From: Microbacterium sp. HD4P20
Lineage (GTDB): Bacteria; Actinomycetota; Actinomycetes; Actinomycetales; Microbacteriaceae
NCBI RefSeq assembly: GCF_019449275.2
Contig: NZ_JAHZQZ020000022.1
Location: 310,001-374,000 of the forward strand
Length of the DNA stretch: 64,000 nucleotides
Direction of reading: 5' to 3'
The notes beneath the pieces were generated by a model. The model was not told the DNA's origin and searched no databases. It saw nothing but the letters and a program-made list of their open reading frames with translations. The translations under genes and the position numbers were made by a program. Positions 7,357 through 15,856 of this stretch are shown here, in pieces. Each line of letters opens with the position of its first letter. Within the stretch, counting starts at the first letter, position 1.

Positions 7357-9612
7357 GTGATGATCAGAGAACCGCGGAGCGCGTTCGTCGGCCGCCATCG
7401 CGAGCTGGAGGCCCTCGACGCGCTGCTGCGCACTTCTTCGCTCGTCACGCTCACGGGCGTCGGCGGTGCGGGCAAGACGCGCCTCGCCATGCGCGCGGCG
7501 AACCAGTACGCCGACCGCGAGGGGATCGCCTGCTGGTTCGTGCCACTGGAATCCGTGCACGACCCGTCGCGTCTTCCGCTGGCGGTCGTGCGCGCCCTTC
7601 CCCTCGCGGATCAGTCGGCGCGCGATCCGCTCCAGGTCATCACCGCCGCCCTCGGTGACACACCCGCCGTCCTGGTGCTCGACAACTGCGAGCAGATCAT
7701 CGATTCGGCCGCCGCGTTCGCCGATCAGCTGCTTCTCGCACTTCCGCAGCTCACAGTGGTGGCCACCAGCCGTCGTCCGCTCGAGATCGACGGCGAGCTG
7801 GTGTTCGCGGTGCCCCCGCTGTCGATGGAGGCGGCCCCGCAGGGACCCTCTGAAGCGGTGTCACTCCTGGTGGCCCGGGCGCGGGCCGCCGACGCGGGCT
7901 TCGAACTGCAGACGACGGACTCGGATGCCGCCGCCGAGCTGTGCCGGTCGCTCGACGGCCTGCCCCTGGCGATCGAGCTCGCAGCCACCCGACTGCGCAC
8001 CCTCTCGATGGCCGAGCTCGTGAGCGGCCTGTCGTCCCGGTTCACCCTGCTGCGCAGCGGTTCGCGAAGCACCGTCGAACGACAGCGCACGCTGCGTGCG
8101 GTGGTGGACTGGAGCTACGACCTGTGCTCGGCCGACCAGCGGGAGCTCTGGTGTGCGCTGGCGGTCTTCTCGGGATCCTTCGACCTCGCCGCCGCAGCGG
8201 CAGTCGGGGGCTACACGATCGACGACGTCGTCGATCCGCTCGACGAGCTCGTGGCGCAGTCCGTCGTCGAGGCGGATCACGAAACCGGTCGCTTCCGCAT
8301 GCTGGAGACGATTCGCAGCTACGGACGAGAGCGCGCCGACGAGGAGGGACGGTCCCCGTCGCTGACCCGGCGCCACCTCGAGCACTTCGCCGCCGTGGCG
8401 GCGGGTTCGCGCGTGGACTGGTACGGGCCGGGCCAGTCCGCGGTCCTGGCGCGGCTTCGCGCCGACCGGGCCGAGCTGCACTCCGCTCTCACCCTGGCCA
8501 CCACGACCGACGCCGATACCGCGCTCGCTCTGTTCTCGGACCTGCGCTATCACTGGGCGGTGGGCGGATTCATCCCGGAGGGACGCGGCTGGGCGAGCCG
8601 CGTCCTCGCGCTGCCGGGCGGCTCTGCCATGCACCGGGTGGCAGCCCTCGTCGACGCGGCCTGGCTATGCCTGCTGCAGGGTGACCTCGACGAGGCGGCG
8701 GCGCGACTCGCCGACGCGGACAGCCGGATGCCGGATGCCTCGCTGCCGGCCGACCGGGCCGCGACGATCAGCGTCGAGATCCATCGCTGGCGCGGCACGC
8801 ACGCCATGTTCTCGGGCCGCCCCCAGGATGCCGTGGGCGAGTTCGAGGCATCCATCCTCGCCGCCCGCGAGTGTGGGCATCCCGAAGAGGCCCTCCTCGC
8901 CCAGTTCCAGCTGACCACGGCACTGAGCCATCTGCGTGAGCCGGAGGCATCCCGCGCCGCCGAGGATGCCCTCTCCTACTCCGAGTCCGTCGGAGAGACC
9001 TGGATGCGTGCGCACGCGCTGTGGTCACTCTCCCTGGCCGCGTTCGTCGAGGGCGACCTGGATGCCGCCGAGCGGTTCGCGCGGGACCCCATAGTCACAG
9101 ATCGCGGATTCGATGATCCCGTTGGCGAGTGCCTCATGCTCGAGGTGCTCAGCTGGATCGACACGGCGCGCGGCCTCACGGATCGGGCGGCGGTCCTGCT
9201 GGGGGCGGCCGAGGCGCGCTGGCGGCTCATCGGGTCGGCGATCACGGCGCACGGACCACAGCTGGCAGCCCACCACGATCGGTGCGTCGACGAGCTGCGC
9301 CGCAGGCTCGGTCCGCAGCGATTCGGCCGGCTGCTCGCTGTGGGCGCAGATCTCGATCTCGACGAGGTGCGCACGTTGGCACTCGATCCGAAGGTGCCAC
9401 TGTCGGGTGGCCTCAGTGCGCGCGAGCGCGAGGTGGCGATGCGCATTCATCGAGGCATGAGCAATCGCGACATCGCCACCGAACTCGTGCTCTCGGTGCG
9501 CACCGTCGACACGCATGTGCAGCGGATCCTGGGCAAACTCGGCTTCTCGTCGCGCGCTCAGATCGCGGCGTGGTACGAGGCGACCTTCGCGTCAGGGGCG
9601 CAGGTTACGTAG
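7357..9612 (+). CDS. MalT/LAL-like LuxR family ATPase regulator
   Basis: This 751-residue protein begins GTG-ATG (starts at 7357 or 7360). A P-loop (GVGGAGKTRLA, about residues 34-44) and VLVLDNCEQIID (Walker B, about 107-118) mark a STAND/NB-ARC-type ATPase. A long helical middle, probably TPR-like, follows. The C-terminal 60 residues are a LuxR helix-turn-helix (LSAREREVAMRIHRGMSNRD through VRTVDTHVQRILGKLGF). Such proteins use ATP and an inducer to activate transcription. It is transcribed toward the hydrolase-aldehyde dehydrogenase-alcohol dehydrogenase genes 130 bases downstream and is the obvious candidate activator of them. The inducer is unknown. Confidence 0.9.
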   Translation: MMIREPRSAFVGRHRELEALDALLRTSSLVTLTGVGGAGKTRLAMRAANQYADREGIACWFVPLESVHDPSRLPLAVVRALPLADQSARDPLQVITAALGDTPAVLVLDNCEQIIDSAAAFADQLLLALPQLTVVATSRRPLEIDGELVFAVPPLSMEAAPQGPSEAVSLLVARARAADAGFELQTTDSDAAAELCRSLDGLPLAIELAATRLRTLSMAELVSGLSSRFTLLRSGSRSTVERQRTLRAVVDWSYDLCSADQRELWCALAVFSGSFDLAAAAAVGGYTIDDVVDPLDELVAQSVVEADHETGRFRMLETIRSYGRERADEEGRSPSLTRRHLEHFAAVAAGSRVDWYGPGQSAVLARLRADRAELHSALTLATTTDADTALALFSDLRYHWAVGGFIPEGRGWASRVLALPGGSAMHRVAALVDAAWLCLLQGDLDEAAARLADADSRMPDASLPADRAATISVEIHRWRGTHAMFSGRPQDAVGEFEASILAARECGHPEEALLAQFQLTTALSHLREPEASRAAEDALSYSESVGETWMRAHALWSLSLAAFVEGDLDAAERFARDPIVTDRGFDDPVGECLMLEVLSWIDTARGLTDRAAVLLGAAEARWRLIGSAITAHGPQLAAHHDRCVDELRRRLGPQRFGRLLAVGADLDLDEVRTLALDPKVPLSGGLSAREREVAMRIHRGMSNRDIATELVLSVRTVDTHVQRILGKLGFSSRAQIAAWYEATFASGAQVT

Positions 9613-9744
9613 TCCTACGGATACCGGCGGCCGGCGCGCGCGGGCAGCCTGGGGAAGACACCGACGTCGACCGAGCAGATGCGCACCGTCGGCTTCGCGA
9701 TCGCGAAGCTGTGCGCAGCTCCTCCGAAGAGGCAGGAAACCCCG

Positions 9745-10464
9745 ATGACTGCGCGAATCCGTCCCCGAATCATCCTCGTCCACGGCGCCTGGGTGGGCGC
9801 ATGGGAGTTCGACCCGCTCGTCGCGATCCTCCGCGAACGCGGCTGGGAGGTCGATGCAGTCGATCTTCCGTCGACCGGCAGCACCGGGAGCATGCAGGGG
9901 GATGCCGCGGCCATCACCGCCGCGATCGACCGCGCCGCCGGGCCGGTCGTGCTCGTGGCGCACTCGTACGGCGGCGTACCCGTGACCGAGGCGGGGGATC
10001 ATCCCGCCGTCGAGCGCATCGTCTATGTGGCGGCGTTCGCGCTCGACGCAGGCGAGAGCGTGCTCAGCGTGATGGGCGGATCCCTTCCCGGCGTGTGGGG
10101 CATCTCCGACCACCAGCTGACGATGGGTCGCACCCGTGAGGAGCGCGTCGAGCTGATCGCCGCCGACATGCCCCCGGGCGTTCCCCGCGAGGCATCCGAG
10201 CAGCTCGCGGATCTCTTCCGGCCCCAGTCGCTCGCCTCGTTCGGAGACCAGGTCTCTCGCGTCGCGTGGCGGGCGAAGCCCACGACCTACCTCCTCACCG
10301 AGAACGACGCCGTCGTCGAGCCCGCCTTCCAGGAGTCGCTCGCCGTGCGAAGCGGTGCCGAGATCATCCGTCTTCCGCACGGACATGCCCCGTTCCAAGA
10401 GGATCCGGCCGGCTTCGCCGAGCTGCTCGAGCGTCTCGCGACCCTCGCGCCGGTCGCGACCTGA
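9745..10464 (+). CDS. Alpha/beta fold hydrolase (plant SABP2/EstC-like)
   Basis: This 239-residue protein starts at ATG 9745, with a GCAGGA site ten bases before. The oxyanion motif VHGAWVGAW lies at residues about 12-20 and the nucleophile elbow AHSYGG at about 72-77. The C-terminal HGHAPFQEDP supplies the likely catalytic His. It resembles the small esterase/hydroxynitrile-lyase branch of alpha/beta hydrolases and has no signal peptide. It lies 70 bases before an aldehyde dehydrogenase gene. An ester substrate whose alcohol product feeds the two dehydrogenases is a reasonable guess only. Confidence 0.85.
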   Translation: MTARIRPRIILVHGAWVGAWEFDPLVAILRERGWEVDAVDLPSTGSTGSMQGDAAAITAAIDRAAGPVVLVAHSYGGVPVTEAGDHPAVERIVYVAAFALDAGESVLSVMGGSLPGVWGISDHQLTMGRTREERVELIAADMPPGVPREASEQLADLFRPQSLASFGDQVSRVAWRAKPTTYLLTENDAVVEPAFQESLAVRSGAEIIRLPHGHAPFQEDPAGFAELLERLATLAPVAT

Positions 10465-10534
10465 ACGCCGCACCGGCACCCGACAGACCCGAACCCCTCA
10501 ACCCCGAACCCTCAACGAAGAGAAGAGCACCACC

Positions 10535-12034
10535 ATGACCATCACCGAGACGTCGGCCACGGCATCCTCATCCACCACAGCCTTCCCGCCGGGACGACTC
10601 TTCATCGGCGGGCAGTGGCGGGATGCCTCGGACGGCGGCCGCATGGACGTGACCGCCCCCGCTACCGGGCGCAAGCTCACCGACGTCGCGAAGGCGACGA
10701 CCACGGACGTCGATGCCGCGGTCGCAGCCGCGCGCGCCGCGTTCGACTCGGGCGTGTGGTCGGGGCTGTCCAGCCGCGAACGCGCGCGCGTCCTGCAGCG
10801 CGCGTACTCGCTCATGCGAGAGCGCGCCGACGAGCTCGCCCGCGCCGAGAGCACCGACGTCGGAAAGCCGATCACGTTCGCCCGGGTCGTCGACGTCAAC
10901 AATGCCGCCGAGCTGTACGAGTACTACGCGAGCCTCGGGCACCACCTCGACGGTGCTGTGCGCGAGACCACCGGCAACGCGCACGTCTACGTCAAGAAGG
11001 AGCCGATCGGCGTCGTCGCCGCGATCACGCCGTTCAACTTCCCGCTGATCCTGTCGAGCTCGAAGATCGCCCCCGCACTGATCGCCGGCAACACGATCGT
11101 TCACAAGCCTGCGAGCGACACCCCGCTGAGCGCGCTGGTGATGGCGGAGATTCTCCAGGAGGCCGGCGTGCCGGACGGAGTCTTCAACGTCGTGACGGGC
11201 TCGGGCGCCGTGATCGGCGACCACCTCGTCGCTCATCCGGACGTCGACAAGGTCGCGTTCACCGGCTCGACCGAGATCGGCGCCCACGCGGCGCAGCTCG
11301 CGGGCAGCACCCTGAAGTCGTTCACCGCAGAACTCGGCGGCAACGCCGCGAACATCCTCTTCGCCGACGCCGACCTGAACACAGCGATGCACACCGTCAT
11401 CTCGGCGTTCGTGTTCAACTCCGGGCAGTTCTGCATGGCCGGACCCCGGCTGCTCGTCGAGCGCCCGATCTACGACGTCGTGCTCAGCATCCTCGCCGAT
11501 GCGGTGCCGCATGTGCCCTTCGGCGACATCACCGATCCCGAGACCGTGATCGGGCCGCTCGCGAGTGCGAACCAGCTCGAGAAGGTCGCCGCCATGGTCG
11601 AGAGGGCGAAGGCCGCCGGCGCCCGCGTCGTCACGGGCGGAGAGAAGGCCGAACGCGACGGGTTCTACTACCGCCCGACGGTGCTGGCCGACCTCGGCGC
11701 CGACGCCGAGGCGGTGTCGGAGGAGGTCTTCGGGCCGGTGCTCACGGTGCAGCCCTTCGACACCGAGGACGAGGCGATCCAGCTCGCGAACTCCACTCGC
11801 TATGGTCTCGCGAGCGGGATTCAGACGTCGGACCTGGCCAAGGCCCACCGCGTCGCCGCGCGACTCGAGGCCGGGATCACGTGGGTGAACGGCTGGGCCC
11901 TGCTCGACCCCGCGACCCCGTTCGGCGGGGTCAAGGACTCGGGCTGGGGACGCGAGGGTGGACCCGAGGCGATGGCCTCGTATCAGCGCTCGCACTCGAT
12001 CGTGTTCAACCTCGAGCAGGGGCCCGCCCAGTGA
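10535..12034 (+). CDS. NAD(P)-dependent aldehyde dehydrogenase
   Basis: This 499-residue ALDH-superfamily enzyme starts at ATG 10535 after GAAGAGAAG. The catalytic Glu is in TAELGGNAANIL (E266) and the catalytic Cys in NSGQFCMAGPRLL (C300). The cofactor segment VVAAITPFNFPL and the C-terminal PFGGVKDSGWGREGG are standard. It oxidises an aldehyde to the acid in the cytoplasm. Its stop overlaps the GTG of the alcohol dehydrogenase by four bases, so the two are translationally coupled. This is strong support for a shared alcohol-aldehyde-acid route. Confidence 0.94.
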   Translation: MTITETSATASSSTTAFPPGRLFIGGQWRDASDGGRMDVTAPATGRKLTDVAKATTTDVDAAVAAARAAFDSGVWSGLSSRERARVLQRAYSLMRERADELARAESTDVGKPITFARVVDVNNAAELYEYYASLGHHLDGAVRETTGNAHVYVKKEPIGVVAAITPFNFPLILSSSKIAPALIAGNTIVHKPASDTPLSALVMAEILQEAGVPDGVFNVVTGSGAVIGDHLVAHPDVDKVAFTGSTEIGAHAAQLAGSTLKSFTAELGGNAANILFADADLNTAMHTVISAFVFNSGQFCMAGPRLLVERPIYDVVLSILADAVPHVPFGDITDPETVIGPLASANQLEKVAAMVERAKAAGARVVTGGEKAERDGFYYRPTVLADLGADAEAVSEEVFGPVLTVQPFDTEDEAIQLANSTRYGLASGIQTSDLAKAHRVAARLEAGITWVNGWALLDPATPFGGVKDSGWGREGGPEAMASYQRSHSIVFNLEQGPAQ

Positions 12035-13140
12035 CGGGCGGTATGACGGGCGGCCGTGCGGCCGTTCTCGAGGCCGGAGAACTGGTCGTCAGCGATGTCG
12101 AGTTCGCCGATCCGGGGCCGGGCGAGGTGCTCGTCAAGCTCGTGGCCTCAGGCCTGTGCCATACCGACCTCGGCGTGATCGCCGGCGGCATCCCCTTCCC
12201 TTCGCCGGGGATCATCGGCCACGAGGGGGCCGGCGTCGTGGACCGTGTCGGCGAGGGCGTCACCGGTCTCGTCGCCGGAGACAAGGTGCTGCTGAGCTTC
12301 ACCTCGTGCGGGTCGTGCCCGGCCTGCTCCTCCGGCCACCCCGCCTACTGCGAGACCTGGTTGCCGCGGAATCTGCTCGGGATGCTGCGCCCCGACGGTT
12401 CCGGCGACGTGACGCGAGGCGGCGAACACGTCGCGAGCCACTTCTTCGGACAGTCGTCGTTCGCGCAGTACGCCATCGCCGACGAGCGGTCGGCCGTCAA
12501 GGTCGACCCGGAGGCCGACCTCACGGTGCTCGCGCCCCTCGGATGCGGAGTGCTCACCGGCTTCGGATCGATGTGGAACGTGCTCGATCCCGGTGAGGGC
12601 GACGTCGTCGCCGTCTACGGGGCCGGGGCCGTCGGGCTGTCGGCCGTCATCGCCGCGGCGCAGCGCAGGCCGACCCAGCTGATCGCGATCGATCTCGTCG
12701 ACGAACGGCTGCGCCTCGCCGAGGAGCTCGGCGCGACCGCGACGATCAACGCGGGCACCGAGAACGTCGCCGAGCGCCTGGCCGCCTTGACCGGTGGCGG
12801 CGGGGTCGACCTCAGCTTCGACACCACGGGCAGCCCGAAGGTCGCGCGCGGAGCCATCGACGCGGCCGCGGTGCGTGGCACGGTGCTCGTGTGTGGCGCA
12901 CCTCCTCCCGGCACGGAGATTCCCGTCGACATCCAGGGGATGCTGACCGGAAAAGTGCTTCGAGGGGTCACGATGGGCGACACCGACCCGGCTGACCTGA
13001 TCCCCCGTCTGATCGCCTTGCACGCCGAGGGAAAGCTCCCGCTCGAGAGGCTCGAGAAGCGCTACTCGCTCGACGAGATCGCACAGGCCGCCGACGACAT
13101 GCACCAAGGCCGCACCGTGAAGCCCGTCATCGTGTTCTGA
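12031..13140 (+). CDS. Zinc-dependent NAD(P) alcohol dehydrogenase (aryl-alcohol dehydrogenase-like)
   Basis: This 369-residue medium-chain dehydrogenase starts at GTG 12031, inside the GTGA overlap with the aldehyde dehydrogenase; ATG 12043 is an alternative. Catalytic zinc ligands are in SGLCHTDLG and GHEGAGVV. The structural zinc loop CGSCPACSSGHPAYC and the Rossmann turn VYGAGAVGLSAV are present. By family it oxidises primary or aromatic alcohols such as benzyl-type alcohols to aldehydes, the substrate of the preceding enzyme. The exact substrate is not shown by the sequence. Confidence 0.93.
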   Translation: MTGGMTGGRAAVLEAGELVVSDVEFADPGPGEVLVKLVASGLCHTDLGVIAGGIPFPSPGIIGHEGAGVVDRVGEGVTGLVAGDKVLLSFTSCGSCPACSSGHPAYCETWLPRNLLGMLRPDGSGDVTRGGEHVASHFFGQSSFAQYAIADERSAVKVDPEADLTVLAPLGCGVLTGFGSMWNVLDPGEGDVVAVYGAGAVGLSAVIAAAQRRPTQLIAIDLVDERLRLAEELGATATINAGTENVAERLAALTGGGGVDLSFDTTGSPKVARGAIDAAAVRGTVLVCGAPPPGTEIPVDIQGMLTGKVLRGVTMGDTDPADLIPRLIALHAEGKLPLERLEKRYSLDEIAQAADDMHQGRTVKPVIVF

Positions 13141-13162
13141 GCACGGCGATCGGCCGCGTCGG

Positions 13163-14095
13163 TCAGCCGCCGAGCACCACGTTGATCGGTGGCTCGCCGG
13201 CGGCCAGCCTCTCGATCTGGGTGCGCACCAGGCGCGCGATGCGCGGCGACATCGCGGTGGAAGCGCCGCCGACGTGGGGCGAGATCAGCACCCCGGGAAG
13301 GCTCCAGAGCGGATGCCCCTCGGGCAGCGGCTCGGGATCGGTGACGTCCAGCGCGGCACGGATGCGCCCACGCCCGACATGATCCACCAGCGCTTCGGTG
13401 TCGACGACAGTGCCGCGGCCTACGTTGACCACCAGGGCGCCGTCGGGCAGCGCGGCCAGGAAGGCGTCGTCGACGAGTCGGCGGGTGCGCGCGCCACCCG
13501 GCAGTGACACGATGACGATCTCGGCCCTGGGCAACAGCTCGGGCAGCTCGTCGACGCTGTGCACCCGCATCCCGTCTTCCTCGCGTGCCTGTGAAGCCAC
13601 GGCGGTGAGGTGCACCTCGAAACCGGACAGCCGAGCCGCCACCGCCTTGCCGACGCCGCCGTAGCCCAGCAGCAGGACGCGCCGGTCGGCGAGACTCTCG
13701 GCGAAGACCGGCGCCCAGCGGCCGGCCGCGGTGTCGACAGCGAACGCGTCGAGATGACGCTGCGCCGCGAGCGCGAGTCCGACCGCGAGCTCGGCGGTCG
13801 AGGTCTCGTGCACCGACGCGGCATTGGCGAACACCAGGCCCTCGGGCAGCACGTCCGCGACGCCGTCGTATCCGATCGACTGACCCTGCACCAGGCCCAC
13901 CTCGACGCCCTCGAGCCGCGCGAGCACGCGCGCCATCGACATGTACGGCGGCACGACCATGTCGAACCGGTCGCGAGGGGCCTCGGCATCCATCGGCCAG
14001 ACCACGACCTCGACCCCGTCAGGCACGGGGCCGAGATCGGCCGCCAGCTGCTCGGTGGGGACGCTGACGACGAGATTCCGGATGCCGCTGCTCAC
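13163..14095 (-). CDS. D-isomer specific 2-hydroxyacid dehydrogenase
   Basis: This 310-residue protein starts at GTG 14095 (VSSGIRNLVVSVP); longer in-frame versions would add an unrelated N-terminus. The NAD-binding turn is LLLGYGGVGKAVAARL. The catalytic triad is recognisable as Arg in NVGRGTVVD, Glu in DVTDPEPLPEGHPLW and His in ISPHVGGAS. It reduces a 2-keto acid or oxidises a D-2-hydroxy acid with NAD(P)(H) in the cytoplasm. It converges with the alcohol dehydrogenase gene 22 bases away and is divergent from the DUF1761 gene. Confidence 0.92.
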   Translation of the reverse strand: MSSGIRNLVVSVPTEQLAADLGPVPDGVEVVVWPMDAEAPRDRFDMVVPPYMSMARVLARLEGVEVGLVQGQSIGYDGVADVLPEGLVFANAASVHETSTAELAVGLALAAQRHLDAFAVDTAAGRWAPVFAESLADRRVLLLGYGGVGKAVAARLSGFEVHLTAVASQAREEDGMRVHSVDELPELLPRAEIVIVSLPGGARTRRLVDDAFLAALPDGALVVNVGRGTVVDTEALVDHVGRGRIRAALDVTDPEPLPEGHPLWSLPGVLISPHVGGASTAMSPRIARLVRTQIERLAAGEPPINVVLGG

Positions 14096-14159
14096 GGCAT
14101 CCACGCTACCGGGGTCGCCGGGGGCTAGAGTTCGGGCAACCGGACGCAAGGAGGCGGAG

Positions 14160-14591
14160 ATGGTTCCCGAGATCAACTACTGGGCGGTGCTGCTGGCCAT
14201 GGCCTCGAGTATGCTCGTCGGCTCGATCTGGTACACGCCGAAGGTGTTCGGCACGCGCTGGGCGAGGCTCGCGAACGTCGACATGGACCGGACCGGTGCG
14301 AGCGCGGTGATCCCGATCGTGGTCACGCTGATCGTGAGCTTCATCACGGCGTGGGTGCTTGCCGGCGCATCGTCCATCGCGTGGCACTTCTACGGCGGCG
14401 GCTACCTGCTCGCGGCTCTCGGCACCGCGGTGATCCTGTGGGCGGGCTTCACGGCCGCCCGCTTCATCACCCACGATGCGTTCGAAGGGCGGCCCAGCTC
14501 GCTCACCGTCCTGAACATCGCGCACGAGCTCGTGACGCTCGTGGTCATGGCCGTGATCATCGGCGTCTGGCCGCCCGCGGGCACCGTCTGA
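14160..14591 (+). CDS. DUF1761 family membrane protein
   Basis: This 143-residue protein starts at ATG 14160 behind a strong AAGGAGGCGG site. It has four hydrophobic segments (about residues 8-24, 45-65, 78-98 and 118-138) and the family signature MASSMLVGSIWYTPKVFG. DUF1761 proteins are small integral membrane proteins of unknown role. It ends in a convergent junction with purQ, where a repeat element lies. Confidence 0.85.
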   Translation: MVPEINYWAVLLAMASSMLVGSIWYTPKVFGTRWARLANVDMDRTGASAVIPIVVTLIVSFITAWVLAGASSIAWHFYGGGYLLAALGTAVILWAGFTAARFITHDAFEGRPSSLTVLNIAHELVTLVVMAVIIGVWPPAGTV

Positions 14592-14599
14592 ACCCAACG

Positions 14600-14631
14600 C
14601 GCTCGTTGAGCGAGCGAAGCGAGACGAAACG
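14600..14631. repeat. Intergenic repeat element, copy A (CGTTGAGCGA ... GAGACGAAACG)
   Basis: The 43-base convergent gap between DUF1761 and purQ holds CGCTCG-TTGAG-CGAGCG (a six-base-pair hairpin) followed by AAGCGAGACGAAACG. The outer blocks CGTTGAGCGA and GAGACGAAACG recur at 50083-50120. The position suggests a terminator or REP-like element. Confidence 0.6.
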
Positions 14632-14633
14632 CG

Positions 14634-15337
<704 letters not shown>

Positions 15338-15341
<4 letters not shown>

Positions 15342-15586
15342 TCGACCACCTCGACGGCCACGACGTCCTCGATCACCGCGTTCGAGAGGATCTCGTCGGC
15401 GATGCGGCGGGCGGTCGCGAGCACCTCGTCGTCGACCTCGCCCTCGACGGTCAGCTCGAACCGCTTGCCGATGCGCACCGCGCTGAAGGCGTCGACGCCC
15501 AGTCGCGAGAGGGCTCCGGTGACAGCCTTCCCCTGCGGGTCCAGAAGCTCGGCCTTGGGCATGACGTCGACGACGATGGTGGGCAT
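15338..15586 (-). CDS. purS: Phosphoribosylformylglycinamidine synthase subunit PurS
   Basis: This 82-residue protein starts at ATG 15586. The N-terminal PTIVVDVMPKAELLDPQGKA and the middle GVDAFSAVRIGKRFEL are typical of PurS, the small subunit that bridges PurQ and PurL in the three-part FGAM synthase of Gram-positive bacteria. Length matches the family. It overlaps purQ by four bases and is transcribed divergently from the ceb operon. Confidence 0.95.
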
Positions 15587-15634
15587 CAGACAGCTCCGGA
15601 TGGATGTCGCGGGCAGGGGTTGATCCCAGTCTAC

Positions 15635-15664
15635 GGCTCCGGCATCCTCCCGCTGTCCGGAGCC
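15635..15664. promoter_or_regulatory. Inverted repeat in the purS upstream region
   Basis: GGCTCCGG and CCGGAGCC form a perfect eight-base stem around a 14-base loop, 50 bases upstream of the purS start and between the divergent purSQ and ceb promoters. It could be an operator or leader hairpin for purSQ. Nothing in it matches a riboswitch that I recognise. Confidence 0.4.
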
Positions 15665-15710
15665 CCGGGGTCCCGTGCCTCCACCTCGTGATCGAACCGT
15701 GACCACGCCA

Positions 15711-15724
15711 TGGGAGCGCTCCCT
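15711..15724. promoter_or_regulatory. CebR-type operator 1
   Basis: TGGGAGCGCTCCCT matches the known Streptomyces CebR site TGGGAGCGCTCCCA at 13 of 14 bases. It abuts the -35 box of the ceb promoter. The CebR-like gene at 20720 is the expected repressor. Confidence 0.8.
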
Positions 15725-15753
15725 TGACATTCTTGGGAGCGATCCCATAGCGT
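15724..15753 (+). promoter_or_regulatory. ceb operon promoter
   Basis: TTGACA (15724-15729) and TAGCGT (15748-15753) are separated by 18 bases. The -35 box touches operator 1, operator 2 fills the spacer and operator 3 lies just downstream, so a bound repressor would block polymerase entirely. The cebE start is about 100 bases downstream. Confidence 0.65.
15734..15747. promoter_or_regulatory. CebR-type operator 2
   Basis: TGGGAGCGATCCCA differs from the CebR consensus at one base and lies between the -35 and -10 boxes of the ceb promoter. Confidence 0.8.
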
Positions 15754-15767
15754 TGCGTCTCAATCGG

Positions 15768-15781
15768 TGGGACCGCTCCCA
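15768..15781. promoter_or_regulatory. CebR-type operator 3
   Basis: TGGGACCGCTCCCA differs from the CebR consensus at one base. It sits where the transcript would start or just after. Centres of the three sites are 23 and 34 bases apart. Confidence 0.8.
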
Positions 15782-15856
15782 CGAGTCCGACCGCGGCGCC
15801 TGTCCGCGGTCGGAAACCCTGCAACACACCAATCCTGACAACACAAAGGAGTGACA

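Noticed and set aside
10615..12030. Upstream in-frame extension of the alcohol dehydrogenase through the aldehyde dehydrogenase gene
   Set aside because: The extension is Arg-rich shadow sequence; the GTGA overlap at 12031 gives the normal protein length.
14096..14176. Longer start of the hydroxyacid dehydrogenase at 14176
   Set aside because: The additional 27 residues do not fit the family and would overlap the promoter and ribosome site of the divergent DUF1761 gene.
15587..15710. Purine riboswitch ahead of purS
   Set aside because: Only a simple inverted repeat is visible; the three-way junction sequences of purine riboswitches are absent.
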